A stretch of DNA of 64,000 nt, taken from assembly GCA_036852015.1 (NCBI GenBank), contig JAANDG010000380.1, forward strand, positions 1 through 64,000, written 5' to 3'. Below the pieces are notes generated by a model that did no database searches, was not told the DNA's origin, and saw nothing but the letters and a program-made list of their open reading frames with translations. Shown here one piece after another: positions 21,701 to 33,319 of the stretch. The DNA comes from Pelodera strongyloides (lineage: Eukaryota; Nematoda; Chromadorea; Rhabditida; Rhabditidae). How positions within the stretch are numbered: position 1 is the stretch's first letter; the number at the start of each line of letters is the position of its first letter. A program made the translations under genes and the position numbers.

Positions 21701-23174
21701 GGATAAAAAATATTGCTCGATTTTTTTCCAGCACAACGCTCAGCACTTGACCATTGTGGAGTCCAAAACTAATCAATACAATGATGCAAGAATCGAACAG
21801 TTGAGTCCAAGGGAAATGTCAGCTAGCTATTCAAGGTTAGGGTTGCATTGGAGTTTACAAGATTCCTTTTTTGACAGAAAGTCTATGTTTAGCTAAGTAA
21901 AAATGGGCTTAGCTCACTTTTCCCGGGCTTTCAAGCTGAATCGTTGAATGTATGCATTGGTTAATATCGCAACTATTTTCAGTTATATTGAGAAATACGA
22001 CTTCGCTGTTTCGTTCAATCATCTCGCTCGTATTGGACTCGGTATAATTGGAGATACTATTAATCCAAATGGTGATATTCAAGAAATGAACAAGGTACTC
22101 ATACTCATTAGCCCGTATTCTCGCGTCACTGGTAGGCCTCCCAATTGGGAATTACCTACCAGTGGGAGAAAAAGCGCTAATTATGGTGTATTGGTAGGAG
22201 GCGCGTCGCGCGTCGCGGTTTCCCAATTGGTAGCGGATTGGGAGGGCTGTTGCATGCATTAGGCCTACCAGAGGAGATTACCACTACCAGAGCCTACCAC
22301 TGGTAGGCCTCTCCCATTTCCAATCTGGGAGGCCTACCAGAGGAGATTGGGAATGGCCTACCAAAATGCCTTTCCCAAAGTGGCGCGAGAATACGGGCTA
22401 ATGTCAGGAAAAATATTGCAAATTTTGGAAGTAAGAATGACCATTCAACATTTCCTATCAACTTTTTCTACTTATGTTGCTTTATCCTTCACTATCTCTC
22501 TGCTTTTCTATTACATAGTAATTTATCGTAGTTACACAATTTCACAGTTTTGTTACCATTTTCAATGAGCTTATTACAGTAACCCGCGGTAAATTTGCAT
22601 ACGTAGTTCGTAGTCTTGCTATACAAAATCCTTCCAGATCGCATGTTCTGTGAAGCGTGGTGGTCTCCTCTATTTTGCCGAAAAGATCGGAAGGGACGCT
22701 GTTGATTTCAGAAAGGGAAGGATATATGGACGAATTAGAATACCAATGCTATTTGCTGGTCAGTTCATAGCCAAAAATAACTAACATTGACGAAGCTCGG
22801 GTGGTTCGCGGCAACAATCTGGCACGGAAATATAGCGTTGATCAGGTGGAACAGCAAAGGTTCCATGCAAACGCGAGTCTCGCGTCCCTGCCATTGTTAC
22901 AGCGCGAGATGCTGGCTAATATTTCGCGGACACATGATTCCCTGTCTGCCGCGCGGCAATCCTTCAAAATTACGTAAAAAATAAGCAGTTACACTAGGTT
23001 GTAACACTTCTGGCTATTCATGGGGAAGATTACTGAAAGCTACTCTTTCAAACTATAAATAATTTTTTAGGTTGGAAAGTGGAAGCCACACTGAATGATC
23101 AACAATTGCGATACTTGGTAGGAGTGTGTCCTTGGGGAGAGTTTACCAGTATTTGTACTCAGAGTCTGATCTAA
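18749..23174 (+). CDS. DUF268 family protein, type II membrane anchored, 12 exons
   Basis: Exons: 18749-18768, 18906-19043, 19678-19791, 19911-20025, 20197-20316, 20515-20620, 20854-20898, 20990-21093, 21732-21835, 21983-22094, 22638-22758, 23071-23174 (TAA). Lengths sum to 1203 nt with every phase in register, giving 400 residues. Residues 18-38 or so (WLLIFSTFGAIIFLLLL) form one signal anchor after a short basic N-terminus; the next ~150 residues are charged and variable. The C-terminal half is the DUF268 core: GLDSALSNYRVDGKRGIIFG, then SPFPFAEVLSLRHNAQHLTI, YDFAVSFNHLARIGLG, GDTINPNGDIQEMNK and SVKRGGLLYFAEKIGRD. That is the layout of a Rossmann-type methyltransferase-like fold; no activity is established that I know of. 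The domain probably faces the ER/Golgi lumen (inference). Exon 7's donor (GTTTAG) is weak but gives the right phase and residues. Introns carry a MITE, a Helitron and another TIR element. Confidence 0.9.
19105..19483. repeat. local duplications in DUF268 intron 2
   Basis: A ~60-bp segment with CATATTTGTCCTCATAACTC and A GACGGTAACTCCAGTAAAG is present at 19107-19162 and 19423-19481. Between them a ~60-bp unit with GTTTTCTTTGTTAAA and ATTCATTCTAT is tandemly doubled (about 19225-19330). Confidence 0.75.
20661..20840. mobile_element. MITE family 1 copy filling DUF268 intron 6
   Basis: TTTAAAGCGAAATACCGGCC to CCGGCCGGTATTTCGCTTCA. The host intron is 233 nt (20621-20853), so without the MITE it would be ~53 nt, a usual Caenorhabditis size. 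The right end stops 13 nt before the acceptor. Confidence 0.85.
21242..21670 (-). mobile_element. non-autonomous Helitron-like element in DUF268 intron 8
   Basis: On the minus strand it starts A|TCTTATTATATAAAGGAG and ends CGAACGGCTGG|T, both fitting Helitron termini, with hairpins ATCGGCCGAAGGCCGAT and others near the 3' end. It is a diverged copy of 4125-4509, including the tRNA-like segment (about 21482-21560, here with a decayed A box). Confidence 0.7.
22107..22405. mobile_element. TIR element (family 3) in DUF268 intron 10
   Basis: Ends CATTAGCCCGTATTCTCGCG and its exact reverse complement CGCGAGAATACGGGCTAATG. Inside are many inverted pieces of GGTAGGCCTCCCAATTGGGA type, so the element can fold on itself repeatedly. 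No coding. Confidence 0.85.
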
Positions 23175-23329
23175 AAGTACGGGACTTAGTATCTTAGGCG
23201 TAGTTGTTCGAGTTTTTTTTCATTGGGTAAATAAAAATATTTCTTAGCTGGTAGTTCATAAATATTAGTATGAGAACGGTACAACAAAATTATAAGAATA
23301 GTAAAAAGAAGTGTACAGTTTTTTTTTTG

Positions 23330-23332
<3 letters not shown>

Positions 23333-23426
<94 letters not shown>
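23333..23426. repeat. 94-base T homopolymer
   Basis: Uninterrupted run of T on the plus strand, preceded by a 9-T run and one GG interruption. It may be a retroposed poly(A) tail read in reverse or an assembly artefact at a homopolymer. Confidence 0.9.
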
Positions 23427-23427
<1 letters not shown>

Positions 23428-23559
23428 TTACATTTTTTCTTCTTTTCTTTGTTTTGTAAGCAATACCACCAGTCCAGCTTTAGTATTTCTGTAATCCTAA
23501 ATATTATTGTATTTGGTTTTTGGTTCTGGTATATTATTTGCATTAGTTACAGTGGCGGT

Positions 23560-25120
23560 GGGTAGGGTAAAGGGATCTGTCGGGCGGGTTTTGGGTTTTG
23601 GGGGCGGGTGTCCTGCATGTTTGGTCAATTCCTGTTGGCGCGGCTGTGGAAAGGGACCCCGTCACTATCCCAGAAAGGTGGGGCGTGGACGTTGAGTAAG
23701 ATCCCACCAGTCCATTCTCTAAATCGACCCTCACGTTTGTCAATTCCAGAATGACCGGTTGCCAGTTTCCCTGAACAAATCAAAAGGAATAGGAAGGAAA
23801 TAAGGGACCCGGGTTATTGGGGGTGGGGGTGGTGGTTGGGGGGCAGCAAGGTTGTTCGGTGGGGGGGCAGGGCGCATGCGGCGAATCAGGCACCGGACGG
23901 GCAGAAGAAAGGGGGCACTTGCCGAGGGGCCAGGGGCGAAACGCGCCGGGGGCACACGGTCCTCTGGGGGCGTGGTCAAGCGAGATGTGCAGCGAGGGTG
24001 GTGTTGCGCGGCGTTGGCAGCGACTTGGAGTTGCATCGGGTGGTTTGGTTCCGATTCTTGTTAGGGTACTTGTTTGGAGGGGTTGGGGTGTTGCACAGCA
24101 GGTGCGTCGTGGGTGCCGGCGCACCACTGTCAGTGAGAGAAAAGGCCCGCGCACGATCAGGCACGCCTAAGGCACACACACGCCGGCCTGGGTCCGCCAA
24201 GTCTCAAAGCTACCGTGTATTGCCAGTTTTCGCCTGAATAAAAGCAACAGATGTAGAGGGAGTGGGCAAAGGCGGAGCTTATCGTGCGGGGGGGTGGTGT
24301 GTGGGGAATACGGTTTGGATTTGTTGTATAGTTTGTGTATGGGTTGGGGTGTGCTGGTGGTCCGGTCGGGTGCGACTCATGGCGATAGCACGGGTTAGGT
24401 GCGAATAATATGTTGTGTTGTATGGGGAAGGCGCGAAGGCGCGGTCTGCACTAATTGGTGCGGGAGCAGGCTGTCCTTTTGGTAGGGTGTGCGGGGACTG
24501 AGAGCTTGATGCAGAATCCTGCCGGTGATTTGCCCGGCGAGTGCCGGGAGGGGTGTGGGGAGCACGCCGGATATGTATGCAGGGTGGGATAGTGGGGACG
24601 GGGGGGGAAGAAGAGAGGGGAAAAGGGAGGGGAGGAAAAAGGGGGGGTCTTTCGGTGGGAAGGGGGGCTGGGGGCGCGAGCGGCGAGGCTGGGTTGGTGC
24701 TGTGTGGTGGAGGGGTGGAGGGAGGTTGCTCGCTAGGGTTCGGTTGAATGGTGGCGTATGTGTGTTCTGGTGGTAGGGCCCTGTCCAGCGTACGTGACCA
24801 CTCTGGCCCAGGAGAAAGCGTATTCCGCCGGAAGACGGCGCAGGCAGCGAGGTCCGATGTGGGAGCGCCAAAAAAGAAAGGAGAATGTAAGGGAGGGTTG
24901 CGTATAAATGGGTGGCCGTTCGGGCAGCGGAGGGACCACCGCCACAACAGAGAGCGGGCGGCGGGAAAAAGAAACAAGGCGGAAGCCAGGACCGCCGGCG
25001 CGGGGACCGTCCAAGGCCCGGGCCAAAAGACAGAGCCGTGTGCAACCCCAGGCGACGACGCACGACGCAGGACCGGCGGGCCCGAGACTAGGCGGGGGGG
25101 GGGGCGGGGAAATCCTAAGG
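23560..25120. other. anomalous G-rich block
   Basis: About 1.5 kb whose plus strand is strongly G-rich, with many G runs of 5-12 (for example near 23876, 24288, 24600 and 25092), while both flanks are ordinary AT-rich DNA. Long overlapping frames occur in several phases on both strands, as expected for GC-rich noise; the minus-strand ones are proline-rich and match nothing I know. Short AT-rich islands (for example 23700-23800) interrupt it. It could be foreign or contaminant sequence or low-quality assembly beyond the T tract. Confidence 0.7.
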
Positions 25121-26575
25121 GTAATGGAAAATAAGGCCAGTCTGCTTAAAGTCCAAGTTCTCATAACAGGTGAAACCGTAGTGGTCTGGAGCGAATAATT
25201 TTTCAATTGCCAAAATTGATCGCTTTTGTTGAATGGAACCATGAGTGGAAAAACAAACTCTTGTGCAAAATGTGGACCAAGGGTTCGAGGGGGGAGGGAA
25301 TAAGACGTATGTAGGGTGTGCTTGCACACCTGCGTGCAAACAAAGCGGACAACCAAAGAGAGTAGACTGGTATCAGATATGATCAGCTCATCGACGAGGT
25401 GTCACAAAGAAGCTGCTGGCCATAATAAAAATTTCGAAGTAACCTTTCCAAAGTGGTCACGATTCTTCATTGTCGTTGTGGTAGGAAATTACCCTCTTGG
25501 ATTCTGGTATGAATTCGGCAACGATTCCGACACTTTCTCTGGCCGATTGTGCTCTGTGAACACGGTTCGTTTAAAGTAAAGGCGAACCGTCCCTAACCGG
25601 TGTTGAGTGGTATTTGTTGTCACCAATATTTGAAAAAGTTAAGAAACGAAAATAAATAAATAAAAGGGCAAACAAATGATCTTTGTATAGAAAGGTGGTT
25701 CTCACACCATGTGTTTTTGCGTTGGGGTGGAAGATTCGAGGACACACTTGCTTAGGTTTTCCGATGCGGCGAAATGATTTAATATTAGGCTGACATCAGC
25801 GCCTCCTTTTGTTACAAACTCGGTAGGGAGGGTGTCACGGTGCAATTATTGATCACTGGTATGCGACGCCGTTGACGGTCTCATCAAGAAAACTTAGTAG
25901 TGGTACCTACGTTGGTTAGTTAGTTTGGGAGTGAGGCGAGTATAATTCCTAAAAAGTGCGAGTAGTTATGTATGTAGCTATCGTTGGTGGTTGTTTTGTG
26001 GTTTTTTTGTTTTTCGTTGTTTTGTTTTATAACGTGTTCTCGGGTATTTCGGTGTGTTTTTTGAGGCGTTTGACTTGGGTCTCTGCTCCGGTGCGGGTAG
26101 TGGGGCTGTGGTTGAGTTTTTTGAGCCTACCGCTAAATTGGGTTTGTGCTGCCGGGAAGGATGCAGCAGGTCACGTAGTGTGTCTCCGGCAGGGGAGTTA
26201 TTTTTCATTAAAAAAAGCACGTGAAGTTATGAGAAAACATTCGATAAAAATTTCCAGAAAAACAAACTCGGGGAAAGAATTTACTGAGAATGGGAGTTAC
26301 TCGATTACAGTAGATTCGCAATTGTCCGTGCAAAGTATCATTATAATATAATAAATACCTGCAGTGTAACTGTGATAGGGTCACTGCAGGTATTCAAACT
26401 CGTCCAGTCGGCTTTGCCAAATGTTGGCACGGTCACTCCATTCTCAGTGAATTATCTCCCTGAGTTCGTTTCTCTTTATCTTCTATTGGTACAATATTTT
26501 CCTTCACACCTTCCTATATGCCTATATTTACTGAAAATCAAATAAAAATGACGAATTTATCGTGACTGCGTTCCT

Positions 26576-26700
26576 TTAAAGCGAAATACCGGTCGGTTTT
26601 TGAAACACGTTGTGAGCAACCTAATTTTTACCAATTTATGCTAATTTACTCGATTTAAACTCGAGTTTCTATTCTAACTTATGGTCAGGCAAAGTGCCGG
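26576..26700. mobile_element. MITE family 1, truncated copy
   Basis: Starts TTTAAAGCGAAATACCGGTC and keeps the core to about 26700, then loses the right end before the neighbouring palindrome. Confidence 0.7.
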
Positions 26701-26730
26701 TGTACCATGGGCAAAACCGGGAATATTCGC

Positions 26731-27105
26731 TAGGGACAAGGCCCATCAAAGAACCCATATTTACGATAGTTCATACCATCAGCTTTATACAAAGACAAAC
26801 TAATTTCGGGATTTGCCATGGAAAAACTTTTTCCGATGCGATCAGCTAAATGTATTCCGTAAAGCCGCAAATATCCTTGTCGTCTATGCAAATTTATCGT
26901 GAAATTATAATGCGATTAAAATTTGCATATATAGCTTTGAAATCTGCAGTTTTATGGTATACATATGCGTTGAGCGCATTGGAAAAAAGTTTTTCAGGGC
27001 GAATAATGGTGAAATTTAGTTTGTATATATGGTAATAAAAATGCTTGATAGTCATTATGAAAGTATCGTAAATATAGGTTTATTTTGATGGGCCTGTCCA
27101 CTTAA
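26731..27105. mobile_element. TTTAAA-type palindrome P1 (eroded copy)
   Basis: Inverted ends GGGACAAGGCCCATCAAAG and TTTGATGGGCCTGTCC, inner arms with ATATTTACGATA, CTTTTTCCGATGCG and AATTTGCATATATAG. Same family as P4 (28357-28757) but with decayed TTAA ends. Confidence 0.75.
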
Positions 27106-27441
27106 TTTTTCATGTCAACTTTTGGACATTTATTTGCCGTATTGCAATTACTGATTTAAGAGTGTCGTTTTTTGCATACCAAGTCTGGCTATTAGGATAA
27201 TTCTAGCAAGTGTATATAACACGGAAGCAAGTGACAGTAGTACGTCAAAAAATACAAAAAAAAAGAAGGGAGTTGAAAATAGCTACCGTATGATTTGTTT
27301 GACACTGTACGGGCGCAGCGTTGCAATTCTGAACTCTTCGCTCTGGCAATCACCAATGTAAACGTCGATATCTGAAGCAGCTATTGAGGCCAAAAGAGTA
27401 CGTCCAAAAGTGGACATACTTATATGAAACCTCTGTAACGC

Positions 27442-27944
27442 GTTAAAGGGATAGGTTCATCTCAAATCACCCCTCTTTTTTTTATTGATAATAGCACAAA
27501 TATCATTCACAATGAACATTAAATCAATCACAGAACAATGATTCGCAGAAGAAGCTTCCTTTATTGGAAACTAGTAGTTGATAGTTTGATAGGAAGCCAA
27601 AATCTAAACGCAAAAACTAACACCGTTCACAGATCGTGCGGGCCAATGGCAATTAGCCAAGTCTGCCGAGTTACAAACTACACTCGGCAGGTCATTATTT
27701 TCCACGATGTGGTATCATTTAATTCGCTCTTGGCTAATTGCCGTTAGTCCGCGCGATCTGTGTACGGTATTAGATTTTGAGTTTAGATTTTGGCTTCCGA
27801 TCACCTAGCTTCCAATAAAGGAAGCTTCTTCAGCGAGGCTATTGTTCTGTAATTGATTTAATTCTCATTGTGAATGACATTTGTGCTATTATCAATAAAA
27901 ATAATAAAAAGAGGGGTGATTTGAGATGAACCTATCCCTTTAAA
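27442..27944. mobile_element. TTTAAA-type palindrome P2
   Basis: Inverted ends TTAAAGGGATAGGTTCATCT and AGATGAACCTATCCCTTTAA with arms that match almost to the centre, which holds ACTCGGCAGG and GGCAATTAGCCAAG-type pieces. It lies in the last intron of the truncated lactamase gene. Confidence 0.88.
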
Positions 27945-28361
27945 GGAGGAGGCTCACGAGAATGAAGTGCTCAAATAGTTTCCTTTTATCGACAGACGAT
28001 GGTATTAAATTCCGAAAGACATGCTTTACAAAGCAAAAGCTTTTATTTGGAAGGAGTAAATCAGTATAAAATTATGAAGTCTATACAAATTTTGCTAGTA
28101 GTAAATAGTTGATTTCCATACTGGGCATGCAAATTTACAAGTCATTTTGCAAGCCAGCACAAAATTTGCATGCCCACTATGGAAATCAACTATTTTTTAC
28201 GATCCAAAATTTTTATAGACTTCGTAGTTTTATATTGATTTACTCCTTCCAATTAAAAGCTTTTGCTTTGTAAGGCATGTCATTCGGAATTTAATACCAC
28301 CATATTTCGATAAAAGGAAACCATTTGAGCACTTCATTCTCGTGAGCCTCCTCCTTTAAAG
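27940..28361. mobile_element. TTTAAA-type palindrome P3
   Basis: Ends TTTAAAGGAGGAGGCTCACG and CGTGAGCCTCCTCCTTTAAA; long inverted arms (AATGAAGTGCTCAAATAG, AAGCAAAAGCTTTTAATT-like). It shares its terminal TTTAAA with P2 on the left and P4 on the right. Confidence 0.88.
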
Positions 28362-28757
28362 GGACAGGCCCATCAAAGTAAACCTATATTTACGATACGT
28401 CCATAGTGACTATCAAGAATTTTTATTACAATATATACAAACTAAATTTCACATTTATTTGCCATTGAAAACTTTTTTCCGATGCGCTCTGCTCAAATGT
28501 ATACCGTAGAGCCGCAAATATCCTTGTCGTCAATGCAAATTTACCGTGAAATTATAATGCGATTAAAATTTGCATATATAGCTTTGAAATCTGCAGTTTT
28601 ATGGTATACATTTGAGCAGAGCGCATTGGAAAAAAAGTTGTCTAGGGCGAATAATGGTGAAATTTAGTTTGTATATATTGTAATAAAAATGCTTGATAGT
28701 CACTATGGACGTATCGTAAATATAGATTTACTTTGGTGGGCCTGTCCCTTTAAGGAC
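28357..28757. mobile_element. TTTAAA-type palindrome P4
   Basis: Ends TTTAAAGGGACAGGCCCATC and GGTGGGCCTGTCCCTTTAA. Same family as P1: arms with GTAAACCTATATTTACGATA and GCGCTCTGCTCAAATGTATA. Near-perfect palindrome of ~400 bp. Confidence 0.88.
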
Positions 28758-29166
28758 AAATAGATAAAAGTTGTAAAAAATTGAAACTGACTATGTTTCT
28801 CCTGAATTTCTTCCTTGAAAAACTGTGAAATACTCCTTCTCTGAGGGTCAATTCTACGGAAAACACCATCACTTAACCATCCAAACGTTAGTGGATGGTA
28901 GGCAGTCAACCTGCAATAGAAATAAAAATTTTTACGGACCCCTATAATTTTTTTCGGACCCCTATAACCAAATAGAGCCAATAAAAATAAAAAGCTATTA
29001 GGATTTAAACATTTTGGTTATAAATTACGAAGTTCTTTCATGATTACTCTACTCTTGTGGCGTGTGGGTGTACGAGAACAACATTTAGTTTGATGGAAAA
29101 AGTATAGTTCTAATCGTTTAAACAGATCAAAACACAGTAAAAGATCGATTGTTATTTGGGCTGATG

Positions 29167-29265
29167 TAATAAATTTGAGTTTTACCCATGGATTTATGGA
29201 ATAAATTTGAGTTTTACCCATGGATTTATGGAATAAATTTGAGTTTTACCCATGGATTTATGGAT
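29167..29265. repeat. 32-bp tandem triplication
   Basis: GGAATAAATTTGAGTTTTAC plus CCATGGATTTAT is repeated three times exactly, ending 14 nt from the donor of lactamase exon 6. Confidence 0.9.
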
Positions 29266-31275
29266 GAAAGTAGCTTACTTTCCAATCTCAACTTTTGGTT
29301 TCTCGTTCTCGATAATTGCGTCCATTTGGTGTTCATTTAATACATCTTCCAATGTAAGGGCTTTGTCGAAGTAAGGAAGACCGGCCTGATATTATCACAT
29401 TATTTAACGAATTGGTATTGGAATGGAGAGCGGCGTTTTATCGTTACCAGGGTTCTGTTCTACGCTGTTTTCTTTTAGAAGCTGTTTTCTAAGGGTTAGC
29501 TGATTACTTCTGAGTAATATTTTCTAGACTACTATCTACGATCTCTTGATGGTAAGGAGTTATATCTTGTTGACTGATTTATAGTGACACACGCCTGTCA
29601 TAATATAAGTCAGGCAAACTAGGAATGGCTCACAGGTCCCGGCTCTATTACAACACGTGACACCCAGTGACACCCATCGACACCTATGGGAAATCTGTGA
29701 GCACTATTAAACACAATTCGACCTAAGCGAGTGTGAGATGTCAAATCGTGTGATGTGCAGACGAAAACATTAGAATCATAATCACCTGATGTTGTAGTAT
29801 CATCTTAATAGTTGTCTTCTCTTTCCCGTTCTTTCCGTATTCCGGCCAATATTCTGTGACAAGATCATCATAGGAACAGAGACCTCTCTCGATTTGAATG
29901 GCAAAACACATGGCGGTGATACTCTGAAAAGATCATTTTGTTTATTATTTGTAAAACGAAAGCAACCTTGTGCAATGGCGGCCGAAACCCTAAAAAGCAT
30001 TAAACAGGGAGAAACGGGGTAATTTATTCCTTTACGACAGTTCTAGTTTACCATTTTTACTTTTCAGGGAACTTGAATTAGTAAAGTTACAAAATAAATA
30101 AAAGATCCTTTTACGACAAACGTGACCTACCTTGGTTGTACTGAATATAGTGGATAAGGTCTCTTCTCGCCATGGTCTTTTGTATTTTTTCTCCGAAAAT
30201 CCTCCCCATAAATCAACAATTAGTTTGCCATTCCTAAAATTTATAATCAATAAAAGTGTTCGCGAAGACTCAAAAATACATGCAAAATTTTAATCTTTGG
30301 TATAAACTAGTGCATATATATACCGTATAACATAACGTGAAACTCCGCGCCATCGCCGCGCAGCGCACATACAAAGGGTCAACCACAACTACGGTGGCGG
30401 GGACAACAAAAACTTACTTGTACACAGCGAAGGCTGCTCCCTCTGCTTCCCAACCTTCTGAGAAGTTCCGTCTGAAAAACATAAGTACCAAAGAATTGTT
30501 ATATAACGAAAACAAAAACAAAGTCAATAGATTAGCTTGCAAGCTACCACTGTCTACAGTCTTTGCTAGGACAAAGACTATTGGGCACCCATGGTTATTC
30601 GTTATTCCATTTTCAAACTGGACATAGACGCATGCATACAGTAGTCACTAGTAATTAACTTATGCCAACCGTAGATATATGCGTCAGTTTCTAAGTACAT
30701 ATATTTGCTATAGAAATAGGTGCATAAAGGCATAGTAAACGGGTAAACATACTTGAATGATTCTCGCACTTCTTCATAGGCTGCATCACATTGCCCTTCG
30801 ATTAAGACCTTCTTCTAAAATATTTTTTGTTTAGAATGACTTTTTTTTTGGAATTTTTTGTGTAATAGTAATAAGGCAATTTATTTTCTGTACGCAAATT
30901 TCCCACTTGTTTCACAGGGCTTATGAAAAAGGCTGTACCGGGTGGACTATTTGTGTATATTACAGACTCACAGTCAATAAAAAGTTTTGTAGTTTGTGCA
31001 TCTTTCCGTAAAATCAGTTTTATTCATTTTTCAATTTTCTGCGGTGCACCAAATCAACATGTTTCTCAGAGTTTATGCATAATTTATGTAAGGCAGTTAT
31101 GCAGTTATAAATAACCGTTATACGCAAAATATAAATATTTATAAAAATCAATAACTAGTAAACAAACCTTTTTATCCGGCATCAATGCGTGGTATAATGT
31201 GATAGTTAAACAGAAAAAGAATAGGGCGAGTGCACCAAAACCAAGGTATGGATCTGTCAAGGACAACGCGCACAT

Positions 31276-33141
31276 CTACGGTTAGATGTGTATCTTAAAG
31301 ATAGAAATAATAATATCAATAATGATAATCTACAACGTCATCAACTCTTTACTCTGTTGGTGGTGATCATTTCGTGCGCAGTGATAACAAAAATGATATC
31401 ATTTTTACTATCTTATTGTTGGAAAAATTTAGGTCAATGCCAAACAAGAAATGTGAAAGTTGAAGCATCGAGTATTTTTGCACACAATTTTGCTTAGAAT
31501 ACCGTATTGAAAAGATGTTACAATACAGTCAGCTGAAATAAAACAAAATGGCTTGAAGTGAATGTGACATTGAGCACATCACCAAAGTGGTATGACATGC
31601 GATTTTGAATGCTTTATAACTGCATTCCCATGTATTATATGCACAGATTTCATGTGATACATGAGAATACAGTCGTCCAGCGCACGTCGTACAATACCGC
31701 TTTGAGCAGAAATAGAGGCACTTTTATATACTTTTTGTGATAAACGATGATAATTTTCGGAGTCTTCTTTCTTTGTTTCTAGTTCGTATTTCTAACATTC
31801 GAAAAAAGCAATTTTACTGAAAATTTACAAAAAAATCACCAGAATATCGAACAGTAATTGAGAATAGCAAAAGTGTCCCTGTAATGATTAAGGTTTTCGA
31901 CTGGCGTTCTAAGTGGTTTGGATGGCTATGTCAAGGCCAAACCCCGGATCAGTTTAAGAGACTATAAGATGTGATGCCCTTATACTTAAAACCTTTGTAA
32001 ATGATGTGCTTACAAAAATCAAATTTTTTTGTCACGTACATTAAAGCCTGTAATCGAATTAGTACCGTAGAGTGAAAAATTTAAAAATTTCCTAACAACA
32101 ATAAAAAAGGACAAAATACATACACACAGGAAGTAGTACACATTTCAATAGAATACAGCTACATAACGTTATGATAAAAAAAATTAGTTTTGTAGTTGCA
32201 TTCACTGATGCCCTATTTTATTTGAAGCAAATCGACTTCGTCAAGGCCGGACTCTTTTTGATCAGAAAAAAAGGAGTTGCCGAAAACCAGATTCTTATTG
32301 ATAATGATTCTCCACTGAGGGAGTTATGCGATTTGGAGAATAAAATACTTTTGCTTTTGGATATTACTATCCGAAAAAGTGATGATTTTGTTTGTGTTAG
32401 TTGTCCTCACAATTGCTGAAGTGTGGAATACCAAATTTAAAACCAGAATCAGAAAATTACATCGGACCCATGCATGCGAAATCAGCGCCAACAATAGTTA
32501 CGCTCGATTTTTTTTCGGTGGAAGCTATTAGATTGGCTACTTTTCACTTGTTTAACCACATATTTCGGTGAAAGTTTTCCAACCAATGTAAATTGAAAAA
32601 AAAATCACTAGTAGAGTTATCATGCAGTTCTACTTTGATTAATTCCTTTATTGGCATAGTCTAGTTCAGTACTAGTTCAGCTCATATCGTGTGAGGATAA
32701 ATTCCAATCAAATACTAAAATATTTGATGGTATGTGTGTTTCTTTTCAGCAGGTCCGTCCTCGGCTATCGTCTGGATTATACCTTAAACTTGGGTAAGTA
32801 AACCTAGCCTTAGCTTATCTAGGTAGACTTATCTTCCTCTCATTTATATCTGAATGTTGGTGGAGTTGCGACACACGGATGAGTAATCGCCGGTGGTACA
32901 GTATGTGTTTTACCATAAACTTTCAGCACGATGTTTTAGGATTGTAACCACCGTAAGCAGTTGCGAACCTCGCTAATAAACAAAGAGAGAGAGAGAGAGA
33001 CGACACTCATATTTCATATTTTTTCTAGCAATAATAATATTTCAAGGTTTTTCATTTACTTGTATTTGTTATTTGCTTCAGACACATGCTACAGCATACT
33101 ATCTCTCACCCTCACTCTAGTAAAAGCATATTATAACACAC
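31276..33141. other. intergenic region upstream of truncated lactamase
   Basis: AT-rich, no supported gene. A 82-residue plus-strand frame at 32171-32419 (contains LLLLDITIRKSDDFVCVSC) has neither splice support nor a recognisable domain. A short GA tract sits at 32982-33001 just before the split-repeat element. Confidence 0.5.
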
Positions 33142-33319
33142 ATTATGTGGTTCGCTCCTATCTATTTCATTCTGAAACAGATATCGCTCACACACATAAT
33201 CTTAATTTTGTACATATCCCAACTAAACCATTGTAAGCAACCAAACAACTACAAATAAAACTCAATGCATCAAATACAACTTCGAATACCTTGGGTAAAC
33301 GGTTTATTGATTTCAGAGG
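33142..33319 (+). repeat. split direct repeat A1
   Basis: 178 bp, starts ATTATGTGGTTCGCTCC, ends GGTTTATTGATTTCAGAGG. Left end of the element; the same sequence is at 34693-34870. A 25-bp piece of its end (GATAAACGGTTTATTGATTT) is repeated once more right after it. Confidence 0.9.

Larger units (their letters stand above)
23175..27286. other. region between DUF268 gene and the truncated lactamase gene
   Basis: Holds the T tract, the G-rich anomalous block, ~1.3 kb of ordinary AT-rich sequence (25.2-26.5 kb), a truncated family-1 MITE and a TTTAAA-type palindrome. An 87-residue frame at 25316-25579 has no recognisable domain and no splice support, so I leave it uncalled. I looked here for exons 9-13 of the upstream lactamase copy and found none. 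Confidence 0.6.
27287..31275 (-). pseudogene. beta-lactamase-like protein, N-terminal anchor, C-terminal exons missing
   Basis: Exons (minus): 31275-31168, 30814-30753, 30471-30418, 30233-30131, 29923-29786, 29385-29279, 28910-28792, 27371-27287; phases agree throughout. Exon 1 encodes a hydrophobic anchor (FGALALFFFCLTITLYHAL). Then come WEAEGAAFAVYK, GKLIVDLWGGF, the SxxK nucleophile motif STTK at the exon 4 end, YWPEYGKNGKEKTTIKMIL, and TAYHPLTFGW, the YxN-equivalent region. Exon 8 (VYIGDCQSEEFR) ends at a GT donor matching the paralogue's, but the five following exons with the HPG motif are absent; reading through gives a stop at 27283-27285 and ~259 residues. Exons 2-8 have exactly the lengths of the complete copy (62, 54, 103, 138, 107, 119, 85), so the two are local duplicates. 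It is a truncated gene, probably not a working enzyme. Confidence 0.8.

Noticed and set aside
23265..23565. Poly-Lys and poly-Phe frames
   Set aside because: Translations of the 94-base T tract.
24279..25356. Long minus-strand frames of 207-232 residues
   Set aside because: They overlap one another in different phases inside the G-rich block, are proline/serine noise, and match no domain; open frames are expected there because stops are rare in GC-rich DNA.
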